Shown one piece after another: positions 37,868-48,043 of a stretch of DNA of 64,000 bases. This stretch comes from Bacteroidales bacterium. GTDB taxonomy: Bacteria; Bacteroidota; Bacteroidia; Bacteroidales; UBA1402. The stretch is from NCBI GenBank assembly GCA_021373135.1, contig JAJFTH010000006.1, forward strand, positions 124,001 to 188,000, in the 5' to 3' direction. Below the pieces are notes generated by a model. It saw only the letters and a list, made by a program, of their open reading frames with translations. It was not told the DNA's origin and did not search any database. Position 1 is the stretch's first letter, and each line of letters begins with the position of its first letter. The position numbers and the translations under genes are program-made.

Positions 37868-38104
37868 ATGTCTGATGTTGCTGCAAAAGTAAAAACTATT
37901 ATCGTTGATAAATTAGGCGTTGAAGAAACTGAAGTGACTCCTGAAGCCAGCTTTACAAACGATTTAGGCGCAGACTCTCTTGACACTGTAGAATTGATTA
38001 TGGAATTCGAGAAAGAATTCGGTATTTCTATTCCTGATGATCAAGCTGAAAAAATCACCACCGTTGGTGAAGCGATTGCTCATATTGAAGCCGCCGCTAA
38101 ATAA
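37868..38104 (+). CDS. acpP: Acyl carrier protein
   Basis: The 78-residue, highly acidic protein carries growing fatty acids on a phosphopantetheine attached to Ser in [12 protein letters not shown]. The helices before and after ([36 protein letters not shown]) are those of the Bacteroidota ACP. The ATG at 37868 gives the usual 78-residue length; an ATG three codons upstream (37859) is possible. It is followed after 21 bases by fabF, as in most bacteria. Confidence 0.97.
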   Translation: MSDVAAKVKTIIVDKLGVEETEVTPEASFTNDLGADSLDTVELIMEFEKEFGISIPDDQAEKITTVGEAIAHIEAAAK

Positions 38105-38125
38105 GAGGCTCTATAACAAAAACGT

Positions 38126-39391
38126 ATGGAATTAAAAAGAGTTGTAGTAACAGGCCTGGGAGCCATTACCCCCTTGGGTAAAAATGTCCCTGAGACATGG
38201 GCATCGTTAATCAAGGGAGTAAGCGGAGCCGGGCCTATTACGCGCTTTGATACGTCAAAGTTTAAGACCAAGTTTGCTTGCGAAGTTAAAAATTATAATC
38301 CTGCTGATTTTTTTGACAGAAAAGAGGGGCGCAAATACGATTTGTTCGCTCAATTTGCGCTCATTGCCGCAAAAGAAGCCATCGCTGATTCAGCTCTGGA
38401 CACCCAAAAAGAAGATCTTGACCGCATTGGTGTTATCTGGGGTGCTGGAATCGGAGGCATTTCCACTTTTGAAGAAGAAGTTGTTGAATTTGCCAACGGC
38501 GACGGAACGCCAAGATTTAGTCCGTTTTTCATCCCAAAAATGATCTCAGACCTCTCTGCCGGACACATATCCATTGAGTTCGGTTTCAGAGGCCCGAATT
38601 TTTGTACGGTTGCAGCCTGTGCTTCTTCTACGAATGCCATTGCTGATGCGTTCAATTATATCAGATTGGGTAAGGTGAACGCTTTTGTTTGTGGTGGTTC
38701 TGAAGCTGCCATCACCGCCGCAGGTGTGGGTGGTTTCAATTCAATGCATGCTCTTTCTACCAGAAATGATGATTATATGACAGCATCCCGTCCGTTCAGC
38801 AAAAGCCGCGATGGTTTTGTAATTGCTGAAGGTGGTGCCTGCCTGATTCTGGAAGAACTCGAACACGCATTGGCCCGCGGTGCAAAAATATATGCTGAAA
38901 TTGCCGGTGTCGGCCTGTCCGCAGATGCTTATCACATGACTGCCCCTCATCCGGAAGGACTTGGAGCCATCAACGTGATGAAGAATACTTTGTCAGACGC
39001 TGACATGAAGCCTGAAGATATCGATTATATCAATGTACACGGAACATCCACCGGACTTGGTGACCTCGCAGAAGTAAAAGCGATCAAGGCTGTTTTTGGA
39101 GAGCATGCTTATAATCTGAACATCAGCTCCACAAAGTCACAAACCGGGCACTTACTTGGTGCAGCAGGTGCGCTTGAAGCAATAGCAAGCATACTTGCCG
39201 TCCGGGATAGCATCATCCCTCCTACCATCAATTTTCAGAAAGGAGATGAAGATCCGGAACTGGATTACAATCTGAAATTTACTTTTAACGAAGCTTGCAA
39301 GCGTGAAGTAAGAGCCGCTCTTTCCAACACTTTTGGTTTTGGCGGTCACAACGCCAGTGTCATCGTCAAAAAATGGAATCCAAACTCTTGA
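38126..39391 (+). CDS. fabF: 3-oxoacyl-ACP synthase II
   Basis: The 421-residue condensing enzyme elongates acyl-ACP with malonyl-ACP. The catalytic triad is visible: Cys in TVAACASSTNA (about 165), His in NVHGTSTGLGD (about 305) and His in KSQTGHLLGAAGALEA (about 341). The N-terminal VVVTGLGAITPLG and the glycine-rich C-terminal NTFGFGGHNAS are standard. It lies in an acpP-fabF-rnc operon; its last 19 bases overlap the RNase III gene. Confidence 0.97.
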   Translation: MELKRVVVTGLGAITPLGKNVPETWASLIKGVSGAGPITRFDTSKFKTKFACEVKNYNPADFFDRKEGRKYDLFAQFALIAAKEAIADSALDTQKEDLDRIGVIWGAGIGGISTFEEEVVEFANGDGTPRFSPFFIPKMISDLSAGHISIEFGFRGPNFCTVAACASSTNAIADAFNYIRLGKVNAFVCGGSEAAITAAGVGGFNSMHALSTRNDDYMTASRPFSKSRDGFVIAEGGACLILEELEHALARGAKIYAEIAGVGLSADAYHMTAPHPEGLGAINVMKNTLSDADMKPEDIDYINVHGTSTGLGDLAEVKAIKAVFGEHAYNLNISSTKSQTGHLLGAAGALEAIASILAVRDSIIPPTINFQKGDEDPELDYNLKFTFNEACKREVRAALSNTFGFGGHNASVIVKKWNPNS

Positions 39392-40173
39392 TTTCAAATC
39401 TTATACAAAACTTAAGGCTCCTGACTGTCAAACAGAAGGAGCCTTATTTGTTATTCCGAAGTATACTGGGTTTTTATCCGCGTAAGATAGAAATATACAA
39501 ACAAGCTCTTCGGCATAAATCACTGTCACTTCGCTCAGAAGATGGCATGCTGTTAAATAACGAACGGCTGGAGTTTTTAGGAGATGCCGTCTTGAATGTA
39601 CTTGTTGCAGATATTCTGTTCAAGCAATTTGAAACGGAAAACGAAGATTTCTTGTCCAAGACTAGATCAAAAATCGTTCAGCGGAACAGTTTGAACAAAA
39701 TTGCCATGGAACTGGGACTGGACAAACTGATCGTTACCTCAACACCGGTTGAGTTGCCTCATCACTCCATCTATGGAAATGCATTGGAAGCACTGATAGG
39801 AGCCATTTACATAGACCAGGGATATCGGCGATGCAAACTTTTTCTTGAGAAAAAGATACTGGAAACATACGTTGATATTGATCGGGTTGCAAATACAGAT
39901 GTTAACTTCAAGTCCAAACTGCTTGAATGGAGCCAACATGAAAAAGCCTCCCTTCTTTTTTATACACAAGAATTGCAGAAGCTGGAGAAAACGGTCTCAA
40001 AATTTAAAGCCTCTGCCGTATTAAACGGAGTATCTATCGGAGAAGGCGAAGGTTCTTCCAAAAAAGAAGCACAGCAAGAAGCCGCAAAAGCTGCACTCTC
40101 CCACATTGAAGACTCTCCTGAAGAAATTAAAACATTGTTGGAAAGTCAGGTAGCAGACAATCCTGAATCATAG
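39373..40173 (+). CDS. rnc: Ribonuclease III
   Basis: The 266-residue double-strand-specific endoribonuclease processes rRNA and other structured RNAs. The catalytic domain has the signature ERLEFLGDAVLNVLVAD (about 64-80) and the second acidic motif NALEALIGAIYIDQGY (about 136-151). A double-stranded-RNA-binding domain (about 180-250) follows, ending SSKKEAQQEAAKAAL. The N-terminal extension of about 30 residues before the domain is common in Bacteroidota. The ATG at 39373 starts inside the fabF reading frame. Confidence 0.95.
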   Translation: MESKLLISNLIQNLRLLTVKQKEPYLLFRSILGFYPRKIEIYKQALRHKSLSLRSEDGMLLNNERLEFLGDAVLNVLVADILFKQFETENEDFLSKTRSKIVQRNSLNKIAMELGLDKLIVTSTPVELPHHSIYGNALEALIGAIYIDQGYRRCKLFLEKKILETYVDIDRVANTDVNFKSKLLEWSQHEKASLLFYTQELQKLEKTVSKFKASAVLNGVSIGEGEGSSKKEAQQEAAKAALSHIEDSPEEIKTLLESQVADNPES

Positions 40174-40233
40174 AAGATTCTTTAGATTTACAGTTTTCTC
40201 ATAAAGTGTGAATGTAGAGTACAAAAAAATCAC

Positions 40234-40241
40234 TACTTTTG
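40234..40241 (+). promoter_or_regulatory. -7 promoter element upstream of the GH3-like gene
   Basis: TACTTTTG is a perfect -7 element. It overlaps a TTG codon (40239) that could be mistaken for a start, so the gene more likely starts at the ATG at 40269. Confidence 0.55.
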
Positions 40242-40268
40242 ACGGAATCAATTGAAACGCTCATCAAT

Positions 40269-41321
40269 ATGGCATTCGATCTCATATCAAATTTTGTCAG
40301 TCTGTTTTTAAAAGATCGCTTTGAAGAAATTGAAGACTTTCGTTCAGAAGCTTCCGATATTCAAAGTGAGCAGCTTTTCAATTTATTGAGGGAAGCAGAA
40401 GATACTGAATGGGGAAAAAAGTATGATTTCAAAACTATTTTCAGCTATCAGGATTTTCGTGAACGACTACCAATACAAAGGTCAAAGGATCTTCGCCCCT
40501 ATCTGGAAAGGATGAAATCGGGAGAAGCCAACATCCTTTGGCCTGGCCTTCCAAAAGGTATCATCCCAACGTTCAGTTACGAGCTGATTCCTATCAGTGA
40601 ACAAGCCCTCGACGAAATCTTTTTTCAAGGTATCAATGATTGTTACGCCCTATACCTTCACCAAAATCCGGAAAGCAGGCTATTCAGCGGCTACATGGTG
40701 TCACTCGGAAATGGGATAGAGGATCCTTTCATGTACGACCTGTTTCGTCTTCTTCAGGATAACGAGCCATTCATCAGTTCTCTTTTAAATATGCCAAGAC
40801 GAATGGCCGACGAAAAGAGCCAGAATAAATGTTCAGATCTGATTCTTAAGGAAATAAAAGGACAGAAAGTCTCCTGCTTCAAGGGTTCCCCCGAATGTTT
40901 GAACGCTTTACTTGAAAGAGCCGGAGGTCATGATGAAAACACAAATTTAAGGGAACTGTGGCCAGATGCAGAAATCTTATTTCACAGAACTCCTGCCACG
41001 ACATCCAAACTGACAGAGGCCAAAAAGACATTGCCTCCGGTTCTGGCATACCAGGCAACCTACTGTAGTCCAGAAGGATTGTTCGGAATTCAGGACAATC
41101 TCAACGACCCATCCTATTTACTAATGCTTGACCTGAGTACATTCTACGAATTCTACCCTGTAGATGGAACAGAAAATCAATGCATTCCATTGGAAGATAT
41201 AGAACTTGGTACCGATTACCAAATGGTCATCACGAATTGCTCGGGTCTTTGGCGATATTGTTCGGAAGGACCGAAATTCAAGTTCGTTTCGAAAAAACCT
41301 TATCGATTTATACTTATTTGA
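40269..41321 (+). CDS. Shortened GH3 (auxin-response-type acyl-adenylase) family protein lacking the ATP motif
   Basis: The 350-residue protein follows bacterial GH3 acyl-amido-synthetase-like proteins in much of its length: [33 protein letters not shown]-like [24 protein letters not shown] and NCSGLWRY. Two key parts are missing. The ATP/AMP-binding loop, normally SSGTTNDKSKF-like after the NILWPG segment, is replaced by a short [12 protein letters not shown]. The GD of the GLWRYxxGD motif is CSEG, and the chain ends about 20 residues later, with no C-terminal domain (GH3 proteins usually run to about 500 residues). No frameshift remnant precedes cysS. It is intact as an open frame but unlikely to adenylate; either a decaying gene or one with another role. 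Confidence 0.75.
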   Translation: MAFDLISNFVSLFLKDRFEEIEDFRSEASDIQSEQLFNLLREAEDTEWGKKYDFKTIFSYQDFRERLPIQRSKDLRPYLERMKSGEANILWPGLPKGIIPTFSYELIPISEQALDEIFFQGINDCYALYLHQNPESRLFSGYMVSLGNGIEDPFMYDLFRLLQDNEPFISSLLNMPRRMADEKSQNKCSDLILKEIKGQKVSCFKGSPECLNALLERAGGHDENTNLRELWPDAEILFHRTPATTSKLTEAKKTLPPVLAYQATYCSPEGLFGIQDNLNDPSYLLMLDLSTFYEFYPVDGTENQCIPLEDIELGTDYQMVITNCSGLWRYCSEGPKFKFVSKKPYRFILI

Positions 41322-41347
41322 TTTTATCTCTCAAATTTTTCAGCAAT

Positions 41348-42823
41348 ATGCAACACGATTTAGTATTGTACAATACGCTATCTCGGAAAAAAGAAGTATT
41401 TAAACCCATTCACGAAGGCCGTGTCGGCCTTTATGTCTGCGGCCCGACAGTATATGGAGATGCCCATTTAGGCCATGCCCGCCCTGCCATCACTTTTGAC
41501 TTATTGTTCCGCTACCTGACACAAATCGGATATAAGGTACGTTATGTCCGAAACATTACAGATGTAGGCCATTTGGAAAATGATGCAGATGAGGGAGAAG
41601 ATAAAATCGGGAAAAAAGCACGTTTGGAGCAACTTGAGCCTATGGAAGTGGTTCAATTCTACACCAACCGTTATCATAATGCCATGGAGGCTCTTAACGT
41701 ATTGCCACCCAGCATTGAACCACACGCTTCCGGTCATATCATCGAACAAATACAATTTGTACAAAAAATATTGGATAACGGCTGGGGATATGTCAGTAAC
41801 GGATCTGTTTATTTTGACGTTGAAAAGTACAACAAGGTTCATCATTACGGCAAACTTTCAGGACGCAATGTTGAAGATCTGTTAAGCACCACACGTGCAT
41901 TGGACGGTCAGTCTGAGAAGAAAAGCAGTATGGATTTTGCACTCTGGAAAAAAGCATCACCGGAACACATCATGCACTGGCCATCTCCCTGGAGTGAAGG
42001 ATTTCCAGGCTGGCATCTGGAATGTTCCGCAATGGGTACCAAATACCTGGGTGATGAATTTGACATTCATGGCGGCGGCATGGATTTGCTTTTTCCACAT
42101 CATGAATGTGAGATCGCCCAATCTGTGGGAGCCCTGGGGCATGAAACAGTCCATTACTGGATGCACAACAATATGATCACCATCAATGGCCAGAAAATGG
42201 GCAAATCACTGGGAAATTTCATCACTTTGGAAGAATTCTTCGAAGGGAAACACCCACTCCTCACACAGGCATTCAGCCCGATGACGATTCGTTTCTTTAT
42301 TTTGCAGGCCCACTATCGCAGCACGGTGGATTTTAGTTCAGAGGCTCTACAAGCCTCCCAAAAGGGTTACGAACGCTTAATGGACGCTTATGCCCGCCTG
42401 CAAAGGATTACAGCGACAGACTCCACGACCATTGACGTACAAGGATTAAGACAACGCTGCTTTGAGGCTATGGATGACGATCTGAACAGCCCGATTGTCA
42501 TTTCTCACCTGTTTGAAGCCAGCAAAGGCATTAACCTGATCAGCGATGGAAAGGCAACCATCAATCCGGAAGACCTGAAAGAGCTGAAAAATGTTTTCGA
42601 CCTCTTCATCAAGGATATTCTTGGTCTCAAGATTGAGACCGGCGTTTCAGAAAACACCGGTGATGGATATAAAGGAGCCATAGACTTATTGCTGCAAATC
42701 CGCATGGAAGCAAAAGCGAACAAAGATTGGGCCACATCTGATAAAATCAGGAAAGAACTGACGGCACTCGGTTTCGACATCAAAGATACCAAAGACGGTT
42801 TCGAGTGGAAACTATCCCGTTAA
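41348..42823 (+). CDS. cysS: Cysteinyl-tRNA synthetase
   Basis: The 491-residue class I synthetase charges tRNA-Cys. Visible: the zinc-site Cys in [18 protein letters not shown] with the HLGH form of HIGH, a second zinc-site Cys/His region ([19 protein letters not shown]) and [10 protein letters not shown] (KMSKS loop, here KMGKS). The C-terminal helical domain (DALR-like, about 355-491) ends with the [13 protein letters not shown] anticodon-binding-type segment. The ATG at 41348 was chosen because upstream codons overlap the GH3-like gene. Its stop shares the bases TTAA with the stop of the convergent DUF3108 gene. Confidence 0.96.
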   Translation: MQHDLVLYNTLSRKKEVFKPIHEGRVGLYVCGPTVYGDAHLGHARPAITFDLLFRYLTQIGYKVRYVRNITDVGHLENDADEGEDKIGKKARLEQLEPMEVVQFYTNRYHNAMEALNVLPPSIEPHASGHIIEQIQFVQKILDNGWGYVSNGSVYFDVEKYNKVHHYGKLSGRNVEDLLSTTRALDGQSEKKSSMDFALWKKASPEHIMHWPSPWSEGFPGWHLECSAMGTKYLGDEFDIHGGGMDLLFPHHECEIAQSVGALGHETVHYWMHNNMITINGQKMGKSLGNFITLEEFFEGKHPLLTQAFSPMTIRFFILQAHYRSTVDFSSEALQASQKGYERLMDAYARLQRITATDSTTIDVQGLRQRCFEAMDDDLNSPIVISHLFEASKGINLISDGKATINPEDLKELKNVFDLFIKDILGLKIETGVSENTGDGYKGAIDLLLQIRMEAKANKDWATSDKIRKELTALGFDIKDTKDGFEWKLSR

Positions 42824-43659
42824 TTTATTGAACTCTTGTCCCTGGCTTTTGCCAAGGGATAAAGTGTTCTCTCTGCATCTTTGAAAACTGCTTTCACATA
42901 TCCTACCCGAATGGGGGATTCTATAAGCAACGGTATTTTGTTTCCATCGTCTGATAACCACAATTTCAAGACATCCCCACGTTTAAAGACATTACCCTCT
43001 ATCAAGGAGAGGGTAAATTCGTGAGCAGAATAATATCCGCCCCCATAGAGTTTAATCCATTGTTTTCCCAAATAGGTCAGGTACAGGTTGTATTCATCAT
43101 CATCAAGCCTGACAGGAATTTCAATTCGACGACCTTTGACATACAATTTTTCATCAGAAATACAGCGAAGACGGTAAATGCTGGTTATCATGTCAAATCC
43201 ACACTGCGTTGTCCTTGAAACCTCAGGGTATCTCCATTGTTTTTTTCGTTTTAACCTGGTAGTAATGCTCCATCCGTTCTGTTCCGGAACGAATCTAAAG
43301 TCATCGATGCCATGCCAATTGTCTTCGTGGGTGTATTTGAAGGCTTGATATGGCACTATCTTATCGCGAGTCACATAAGACACAATCGTGTCCCTTACCT
43401 TATAAAACGAATCAAAAGATTTCTGGGTCTTTCCTTGTGCCATCAGCTGATAGACCTTTTTATTGTTCCAGGTTGCCAAACACACGCTAAATTCACAGGT
43501 GCCTGCCTGAATCCACACAGGGCCCCAATTGTAAAACAACTGATAATGAATTCTCTCTCCAGAGGCAAATGGCTTATTATCAATATCACATAACATTTGT
43601 GACTGGCAAATAAATGCCAAACACAAGACCAAACCAATCATTGCCAAACGCCGTTTCAT
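42820..43659 (-). CDS. DUF3108 exported protein
   Basis: The 279-residue protein has a signal peptide ([10 protein letters not shown]). It fits the DUF3108 family of envelope proteins: [24 protein letters not shown] near the N-terminus and [15 protein letters not shown], then a series of beta strands ending near [11 protein letters not shown]. The family has a beta-rich, lipoprotein-carrier-like fold by analogy, but no function is established. It lies 9 bases downstream of the Ig-like lipoprotein gene, so the two are probably co-transcribed and act together in the envelope. Confidence 0.85.
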   Translation of the reverse strand: MKRRLAMIGLVLCLAFICQSQMLCDIDNKPFASGERIHYQLFYNWGPVWIQAGTCEFSVCLATWNNKKVYQLMAQGKTQKSFDSFYKVRDTIVSYVTRDKIVPYQAFKYTHEDNWHGIDDFRFVPEQNGWSITTRLKRKKQWRYPEVSRTTQCGFDMITSIYRLRCISDEKLYVKGRRIEIPVRLDDDEYNLYLTYLGKQWIKLYGGGYYSAHEFTLSLIEGNVFKRGDVLKLWLSDDGNKIPLLIESPIRVGYVKAVFKDAERTLYPLAKARDKSSIN

Positions 43660-43668
43660 ACAGAAATC

Positions 43669-45504
43669 TTATTTTTTACTTTCTTTAGGTTTGAGCTCCC
43701 TGGGTTTTTGTTGTAACAGAGGATATTCATGGACATTCCAACTTTCCTCAACATCCCAGTTTGCACGCAAAGTCATTACCCGTGGATTATACCAGACATT
43801 CTCAGGTTGTTTCTTTTCTGCATAATTACCGGTGTCCCAGCTGAAATTATTATTGAGATCTTCTACCGCCCGTAGATAATAGGAACCAGGCATGAGATAT
43901 TTAAAATCAGCCACCCCCTTTTCAATTTTTTCACGACGCAACACTTTATCCGTTTTGTCTAAAAGCTCAACATAGCCTGAGCCTTCAATTCCTTCCACCG
44001 TAACAATCAGTCTCGAATAATCCTCTTCCTCACGAATCTTAAAGGTCTTGCTATACTTATCATTTGTCTTGTTAAACAGTCCCAAAACCATCCCTGAATC
44101 AATATCAAAACGATATTCGGCTCCGAATTCCCATTTCGCCTCAAGATTATAATTCCGGAGACTGGTACTGTCCTTCAAAACAGAGAACGGAGTCTTCACC
44201 CAAGTCGTGTCTTTCTTCTTGTAAAGATTCCATGGAGACCCTTCCACCCGGATGACCGGCGTTTCCCATTGCATGCCGGGCTTTGCATTGATCTCCGTTA
44301 TATCTTGAAGGGTGCAACTTAATGCCAGATGTCGAACAGGTAGAGGGGCTTTCTTTTCTTCTTTATCTTTCTTTTTCTTATTGACAGACCCTAAATTCTG
44401 AACGCCTTTACTTCTGGATATCAATTTTAAGGTATCCGTATTCGATACAAGTCTATTTAAAGAATCTGTCTTCAAATAGTCAAGTTGAAGTCGGAGGGTA
44501 TCCATCGAAGAAACAATCGTATCGGTAATCCAGTAGGTCAAGGTGTCGTTCGTTGGATTTTTTTCGAGCAAATACCAGTCTAAAATTCCGGCATTCAACA
44601 ACTTCAGACTTGGCAACGTTTTTGATTTATAACCGAAAGCAAGCAGGATCTTTTCCCGGGAGGGTCTTTCCCGTTTGGACAAATATTGCCTGCCAAAATC
44701 TTCTGCGAAATAGCGGAGAATCATATTATCGGGCTTATAACAGGTAGCATTCCGTACCATCACCGTATCAACCGTGATAGAATCTTTCCAGATAGTGTCC
44801 GTTTTTTGACAGGGTTCAATCCAAGGCGTGATAATTGAATCATCAAAAGCAATGGGTTCTCCGGGTTGGTCAAAATGATAATCCCTGTTTTTATCACCCA
44901 AAGCGAAAATATGAAACTTGTTTTTCGGCAATCCTTTGATTGAAAAGGAACCATTTTGGTTGGTTTTTGAAATTCTTTCAAACGGTACTTTCTTGAAACT
45001 GGTATCGTTCAAATTGGTATGAACCCCAATGATGGCCCCAGAAACAGGATTTAGATTGGATGCATCAAGCACCGTTCCGGAAATACATAAAGAATCAACG
45101 GTTTCTCCGGTCGAAAAAGAGAAGGCGTAATCTCCGAACTTGTTCTTTTCGTTATAATCTACAATGGCGTCTGTAAAATCGATGGTATAAGTAGTTTCAG
45201 GAATCAGGGTGTCTGCCAGCAATACAGAAAGCTTATTGCCAACAGCTTTTATAGTTGGAGCTATTTTTTGCGGTGGAGAGACAATGACTTTTTCAGAAGG
45301 ATTTTCCAGTGAAACAAGTTCGTTAAAAAATATTTCAATCTTTTTCTTGTTGTAATTCAACTGATTCTGTAGTGGTACACTCTTCATCAGCTTGGGAGGT
45401 GTAATGTCTTTAGGACCACCACTGGGCGTCCCGGTACTGGCACAGGCATTCCATAAAATGAAACCTGCCAGAATAACAAATTGATGTATTTTATTCTTTC
45501 TCAT
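43669..45504 (-). CDS. Ig-like domain lipoprotein of the cell envelope
   Basis: The 611-residue lipoprotein has its Cys in WNACASTGTPSGGPKDITPP, a sequence widely seen in Bacteroidota. A Big_5/SbsA Ig-like domain (about 35-135; KIEIFFNELV, YTIDFTDAIVDYNE) is followed by a carboxypeptidase-regulatory-like beta domain (about 140-215; ISGTVLDASN, GSFSIKGLP), a large beta-rich region and a final domain with the SYYLRAVEDLNNN motif. The function is unknown; a structural or adhesive role is inferred. The lipobox has Trp-Asn before Ala-Cys, which is unusual but seen in the phylum. An ATG two codons upstream (45510) is also possible. Confidence 0.87.
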   Translation of the reverse strand: MRKNKIHQFVILAGFILWNACASTGTPSGGPKDITPPKLMKSVPLQNQLNYNKKKIEIFFNELVSLENPSEKVIVSPPQKIAPTIKAVGNKLSVLLADTLIPETTYTIDFTDAIVDYNEKNKFGDYAFSFSTGETVDSLCISGTVLDASNLNPVSGAIIGVHTNLNDTSFKKVPFERISKTNQNGSFSIKGLPKNKFHIFALGDKNRDYHFDQPGEPIAFDDSIITPWIEPCQKTDTIWKDSITVDTVMVRNATCYKPDNMILRYFAEDFGRQYLSKRERPSREKILLAFGYKSKTLPSLKLLNAGILDWYLLEKNPTNDTLTYWITDTIVSSMDTLRLQLDYLKTDSLNRLVSNTDTLKLISRSKGVQNLGSVNKKKKDKEEKKAPLPVRHLALSCTLQDITEINAKPGMQWETPVIRVEGSPWNLYKKKDTTWVKTPFSVLKDSTSLRNYNLEAKWEFGAEYRFDIDSGMVLGLFNKTNDKYSKTFKIREEEDYSRLIVTVEGIEGSGYVELLDKTDKVLRREKIEKGVADFKYLMPGSYYLRAVEDLNNNFSWDTGNYAEKKQPENVWYNPRVMTLRANWDVEESWNVHEYPLLQQKPRELKPKESKK

Positions 45505-45677
45505 GTGCACAGAGACTATTATTTCTGTTTCCCAAAAATCTTATTTCAAAAAGGACGTTTCTTTCCAGTACTTTTCAAGTGTGCAAATGTACGAGTATTT
45601 TAAGAACCTTTCCATTTTGAATGGGCCTTTTTAACAGATTGTAATCATTCTTACAGGGTCTTGCATATTTTTTTATG

Positions 45678-45685
45678 TATCTTTG
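45678..45685 (+). promoter_or_regulatory. -7 promoter element of dapB, giving a long leader
   Basis: TATCTTTG matches the -7 consensus. It ends about 119 bases before the dapB ATG, a long leader for this genome. The leader contains a perfect stem GTTGAA-TC-TTCAAC at 45699-45712. The -33 region is weak. Confidence 0.5.
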
Positions 45686-45804
45686 ACCTTTCAAAACTGT
45701 TGAATCTTCAACTCCATAAGGCTCTCAAGGCAAGCCATTGATGGTATTTGGCTGAATAGCCTGGAAGGATTGAGACAACCGAAATAAACATAAAAAACAT
45801 TCGA

Positions 45805-46518
45805 ATGAAAATTTCTTTGATCGGATATGGCAAAATGGGCCATGAAATTGAACGGATTGCACTGGAACGGGGACATTCCATCGTAAGTACAATAGACATC
45901 AACAATCCAGAAGAGTTCAATTCCGAGAATTTCCGTTCAGCAGATGTAGTCATTGAGTTTACGCGCCCGGAAACTGCTTTGGAAAACTACCGAAAATGTT
46001 TTGCAGCAGGGCTCCCTGTGGTATCCGGCACAACCGGCTGGCTCAAGAATATTGATGAAGTAAAGACAGCCTGTGAAAAAGGCCAAACTTTTTTTTACGC
46101 TTCCAACTACAGCTTGGGGGTCAACATCTTTTTTGCCATCAATAAGAAATTGGCAGAAATGATGAATGATTTCCCCATGTATGATGTCAGGATGAAAGAA
46201 ATTCACCACATTCAAAAGTTGGATGCGCCATCCGGAACAGCCATCACTTTGGCAGAAGATATTATCGACCGCCTCGACCGCAAGACATCTTGGGTTAAGG
46301 ATACCCAGAATACGCCGGAAGAAATTGCCATCGTATCTGAAAGAACCGGACAAGTTCCTGGTATCCATGAAGTCATTTACGACTCCGACGTTGATACCAT
46401 CACCATTTCACACGATTCCAAGAGTAGAGCCGGCCTTGCCTTGGGAGCAGTTCTCGCTGCAGAGTATACGGTAGGCAAGAAAGGATTTTTAAGAATGTCC
46501 GACATGCTGGGCTTTTGA
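45805..46518 (+). CDS. dapB: 4-hydroxy-tetrahydrodipicolinate reductase
   Basis: The 237-residue NAD(P)H-dependent reductase catalyses a step of the diaminopimelate/lysine pathway, needed for peptidoglycan. Visible: the nucleotide-binding ISLIGYGKMGHEIE, VSGTTGWL, the NYSLGVNIF segment and the catalytic IHHIQKLDAPSGTAITLAE (about 133-151). It is shorter than the E. coli enzyme (about 270), as in other Bacteroidota. The leader is long. lepB follows after 32 bases. Confidence 0.95.
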   Translation: MKISLIGYGKMGHEIERIALERGHSIVSTIDINNPEEFNSENFRSADVVIEFTRPETALENYRKCFAAGLPVVSGTTGWLKNIDEVKTACEKGQTFFYASNYSLGVNIFFAINKKLAEMMNDFPMYDVRMKEIHHIQKLDAPSGTAITLAEDIIDRLDRKTSWVKDTQNTPEEIAIVSERTGQVPGIHEVIYDSDVDTITISHDSKSRAGLALGAVLAAEYTVGKKGFLRMSDMLGF

Positions 46519-46550
46519 CAAGGATAAATTTATAATCAAAACTTTATTAT

Positions 46551-48023
46551 ATGAGTACTCCATCTGAAAGTCAAAAAGGGGAAGATAAACCCTGCCGTTT
46601 TTCGGCACCAAAAGCCAAATGGATCCGTTTTGGAATTTGGGGAATGATTACAATCATTTTTTCGCTTTGGACGAGAAGTGGATGGTGGCTGCTTGCCCTT
46701 CCTTTCTTCTTTGATTTATACATCTCCAGATTTTTCCCTTGGGGTTTTTGGAGGAATTCCAAAAACAAGACTTTCAAGAGTATCATGGACTGGACCGATG
46801 CCATCATCTTCGCTCTGGTTGCCGTTTATGTCATCAATATCTATTTCTTCCAGAATTATCAGATTCCATCTTCCTCTCTGGAAAAATCATTATTGGTGGG
46901 TGACTTTCTTTTTGTCAGCAAAATGAGTTACGGCCCTCGCGTTCCGAACACACCGATCGCCTTCCCATTGGCTCAACATACTTTGCCCGTTATCAATACA
47001 AAATCCTATCTTGACAAACCACATTGGGATTACAAACGTGTTCCAGGTTTTGGTAAAATCAAACGAAATGACATTGTCGTATTCAATTTTCCGGCAGGAG
47101 ATACTGTCCCTGTAAAGCAACCGAATCCTGATTTTTACTCCATGTGTTATTACATTTCCAAGGGGAATAATATATCAAGAGCTGAAGCAGGTCAATACAT
47201 CCGCAACCACCCGGAAACTTTCGGTAAAGTTGTTTATAGGCCTGTAGACCGTCGCGAAAACTACGTAAAAAGGTGTATCGGTCTTCCCGGAGAGACCCTC
47301 AAAATTGTCAACAATCAGGTTTTCATCAATGGCGTTGCCATCAAAAACGAACCTGGTGTGCAGTTTAATTATTTTGTCCAGACCAAAGGTTCTTATATTT
47401 CAGATGAGCAATTCCAAAAATGGGGAGTCAGCAAGGATGACCGGGAATTGTTCACGGAAGACAACGAATTGCTCAACTTGTTGCCATTCAAGAAAAATGC
47501 CAACGGAAGCGTCAAGCCCGTTTACCGTTTCCCGGCTACCCAAGCGTTGGTTCAGACCTTAAAAAACAGTGCCGCCATTGACACGGTCATTATCGAACCA
47601 GATATGCTGGGAGGCGACAATGTGGGAGGGACGACCTATCCTTTGAATGATCGCATCAAATGGTCCCGCGATAACTTCGGGCCACTTTGGATACCAACCA
47701 AAGGATCCACCATCAAGCTGACGGAAAACAATCTCATCTTATATGAACGCGTTATCCGCAATTATGAAGGACAGAATCTCGAGATCAAAAATGGAAAAGC
47801 ATTTATTGACGGGAAAAGAGCCGACATTTATACTTTTAAAATGGATTACTTCTGGATGATGGGTGATAACAGGCATAATTCTGCAGATTCCCGTTTCTGG
47901 GGGTTTGTTCCTGAAGACCATATCGTCGGAAAGCCTATTTGCGTATGGTTGTCTTTAGATAAAGACAGAAGTTTTCTCGATGGAAAAATCAGATGGAATC
48001 GCTTTTTTAAGAAAGCTTATTAA
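46551..48023 (+). CDS. lepB: Signal peptidase I
   Basis: The 490-residue membrane peptidase (S26 family) removes signal peptides from exported proteins. N-terminal hydrophobic segments span about 28-55 and 84-100. The catalytic serine is probably Ser109 in IPSSSLE and the catalytic lysine Lys240 in NYVKRCIGLPGE. The C-terminal box is GDNRHNSADSRFWGFVPEDH near 441-460. The protein is long because of insertions between motifs, as usual in Bacteroidota. A second signal-peptidase-like gene follows after 20 bases. Confidence 0.95.
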   Translation: MSTPSESQKGEDKPCRFSAPKAKWIRFGIWGMITIIFSLWTRSGWWLLALPFFFDLYISRFFPWGFWRNSKNKTFKSIMDWTDAIIFALVAVYVINIYFFQNYQIPSSSLEKSLLVGDFLFVSKMSYGPRVPNTPIAFPLAQHTLPVINTKSYLDKPHWDYKRVPGFGKIKRNDIVVFNFPAGDTVPVKQPNPDFYSMCYYISKGNNISRAEAGQYIRNHPETFGKVVYRPVDRRENYVKRCIGLPGETLKIVNNQVFINGVAIKNEPGVQFNYFVQTKGSYISDEQFQKWGVSKDDRELFTEDNELLNLLPFKKNANGSVKPVYRFPATQALVQTLKNSAAIDTVIIEPDMLGGDNVGGTTYPLNDRIKWSRDNFGPLWIPTKGSTIKLTENNLILYERVIRNYEGQNLEIKNGKAFIDGKRADIYTFKMDYFWMMGDNRHNSADSRFWGFVPEDHIVGKPICVWLSLDKDRSFLDGKIRWNRFFKKAY

Positions 48024-48043
48024 GGCTGAAAGAAAGATTTTGC

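Noticed and set aside
41180..41347. Earlier start of cysS inside the GH3-like gene
   Set aside because: Cysteinyl-tRNA synthetases begin close to the YVCGPTVYG motif; the extra 56 codons are a second frame of the upstream gene.
45686..45804. Lysine riboswitch upstream of dapB
   Set aside because: The leader is too short and none of the conserved lysine-riboswitch core sequences was seen.
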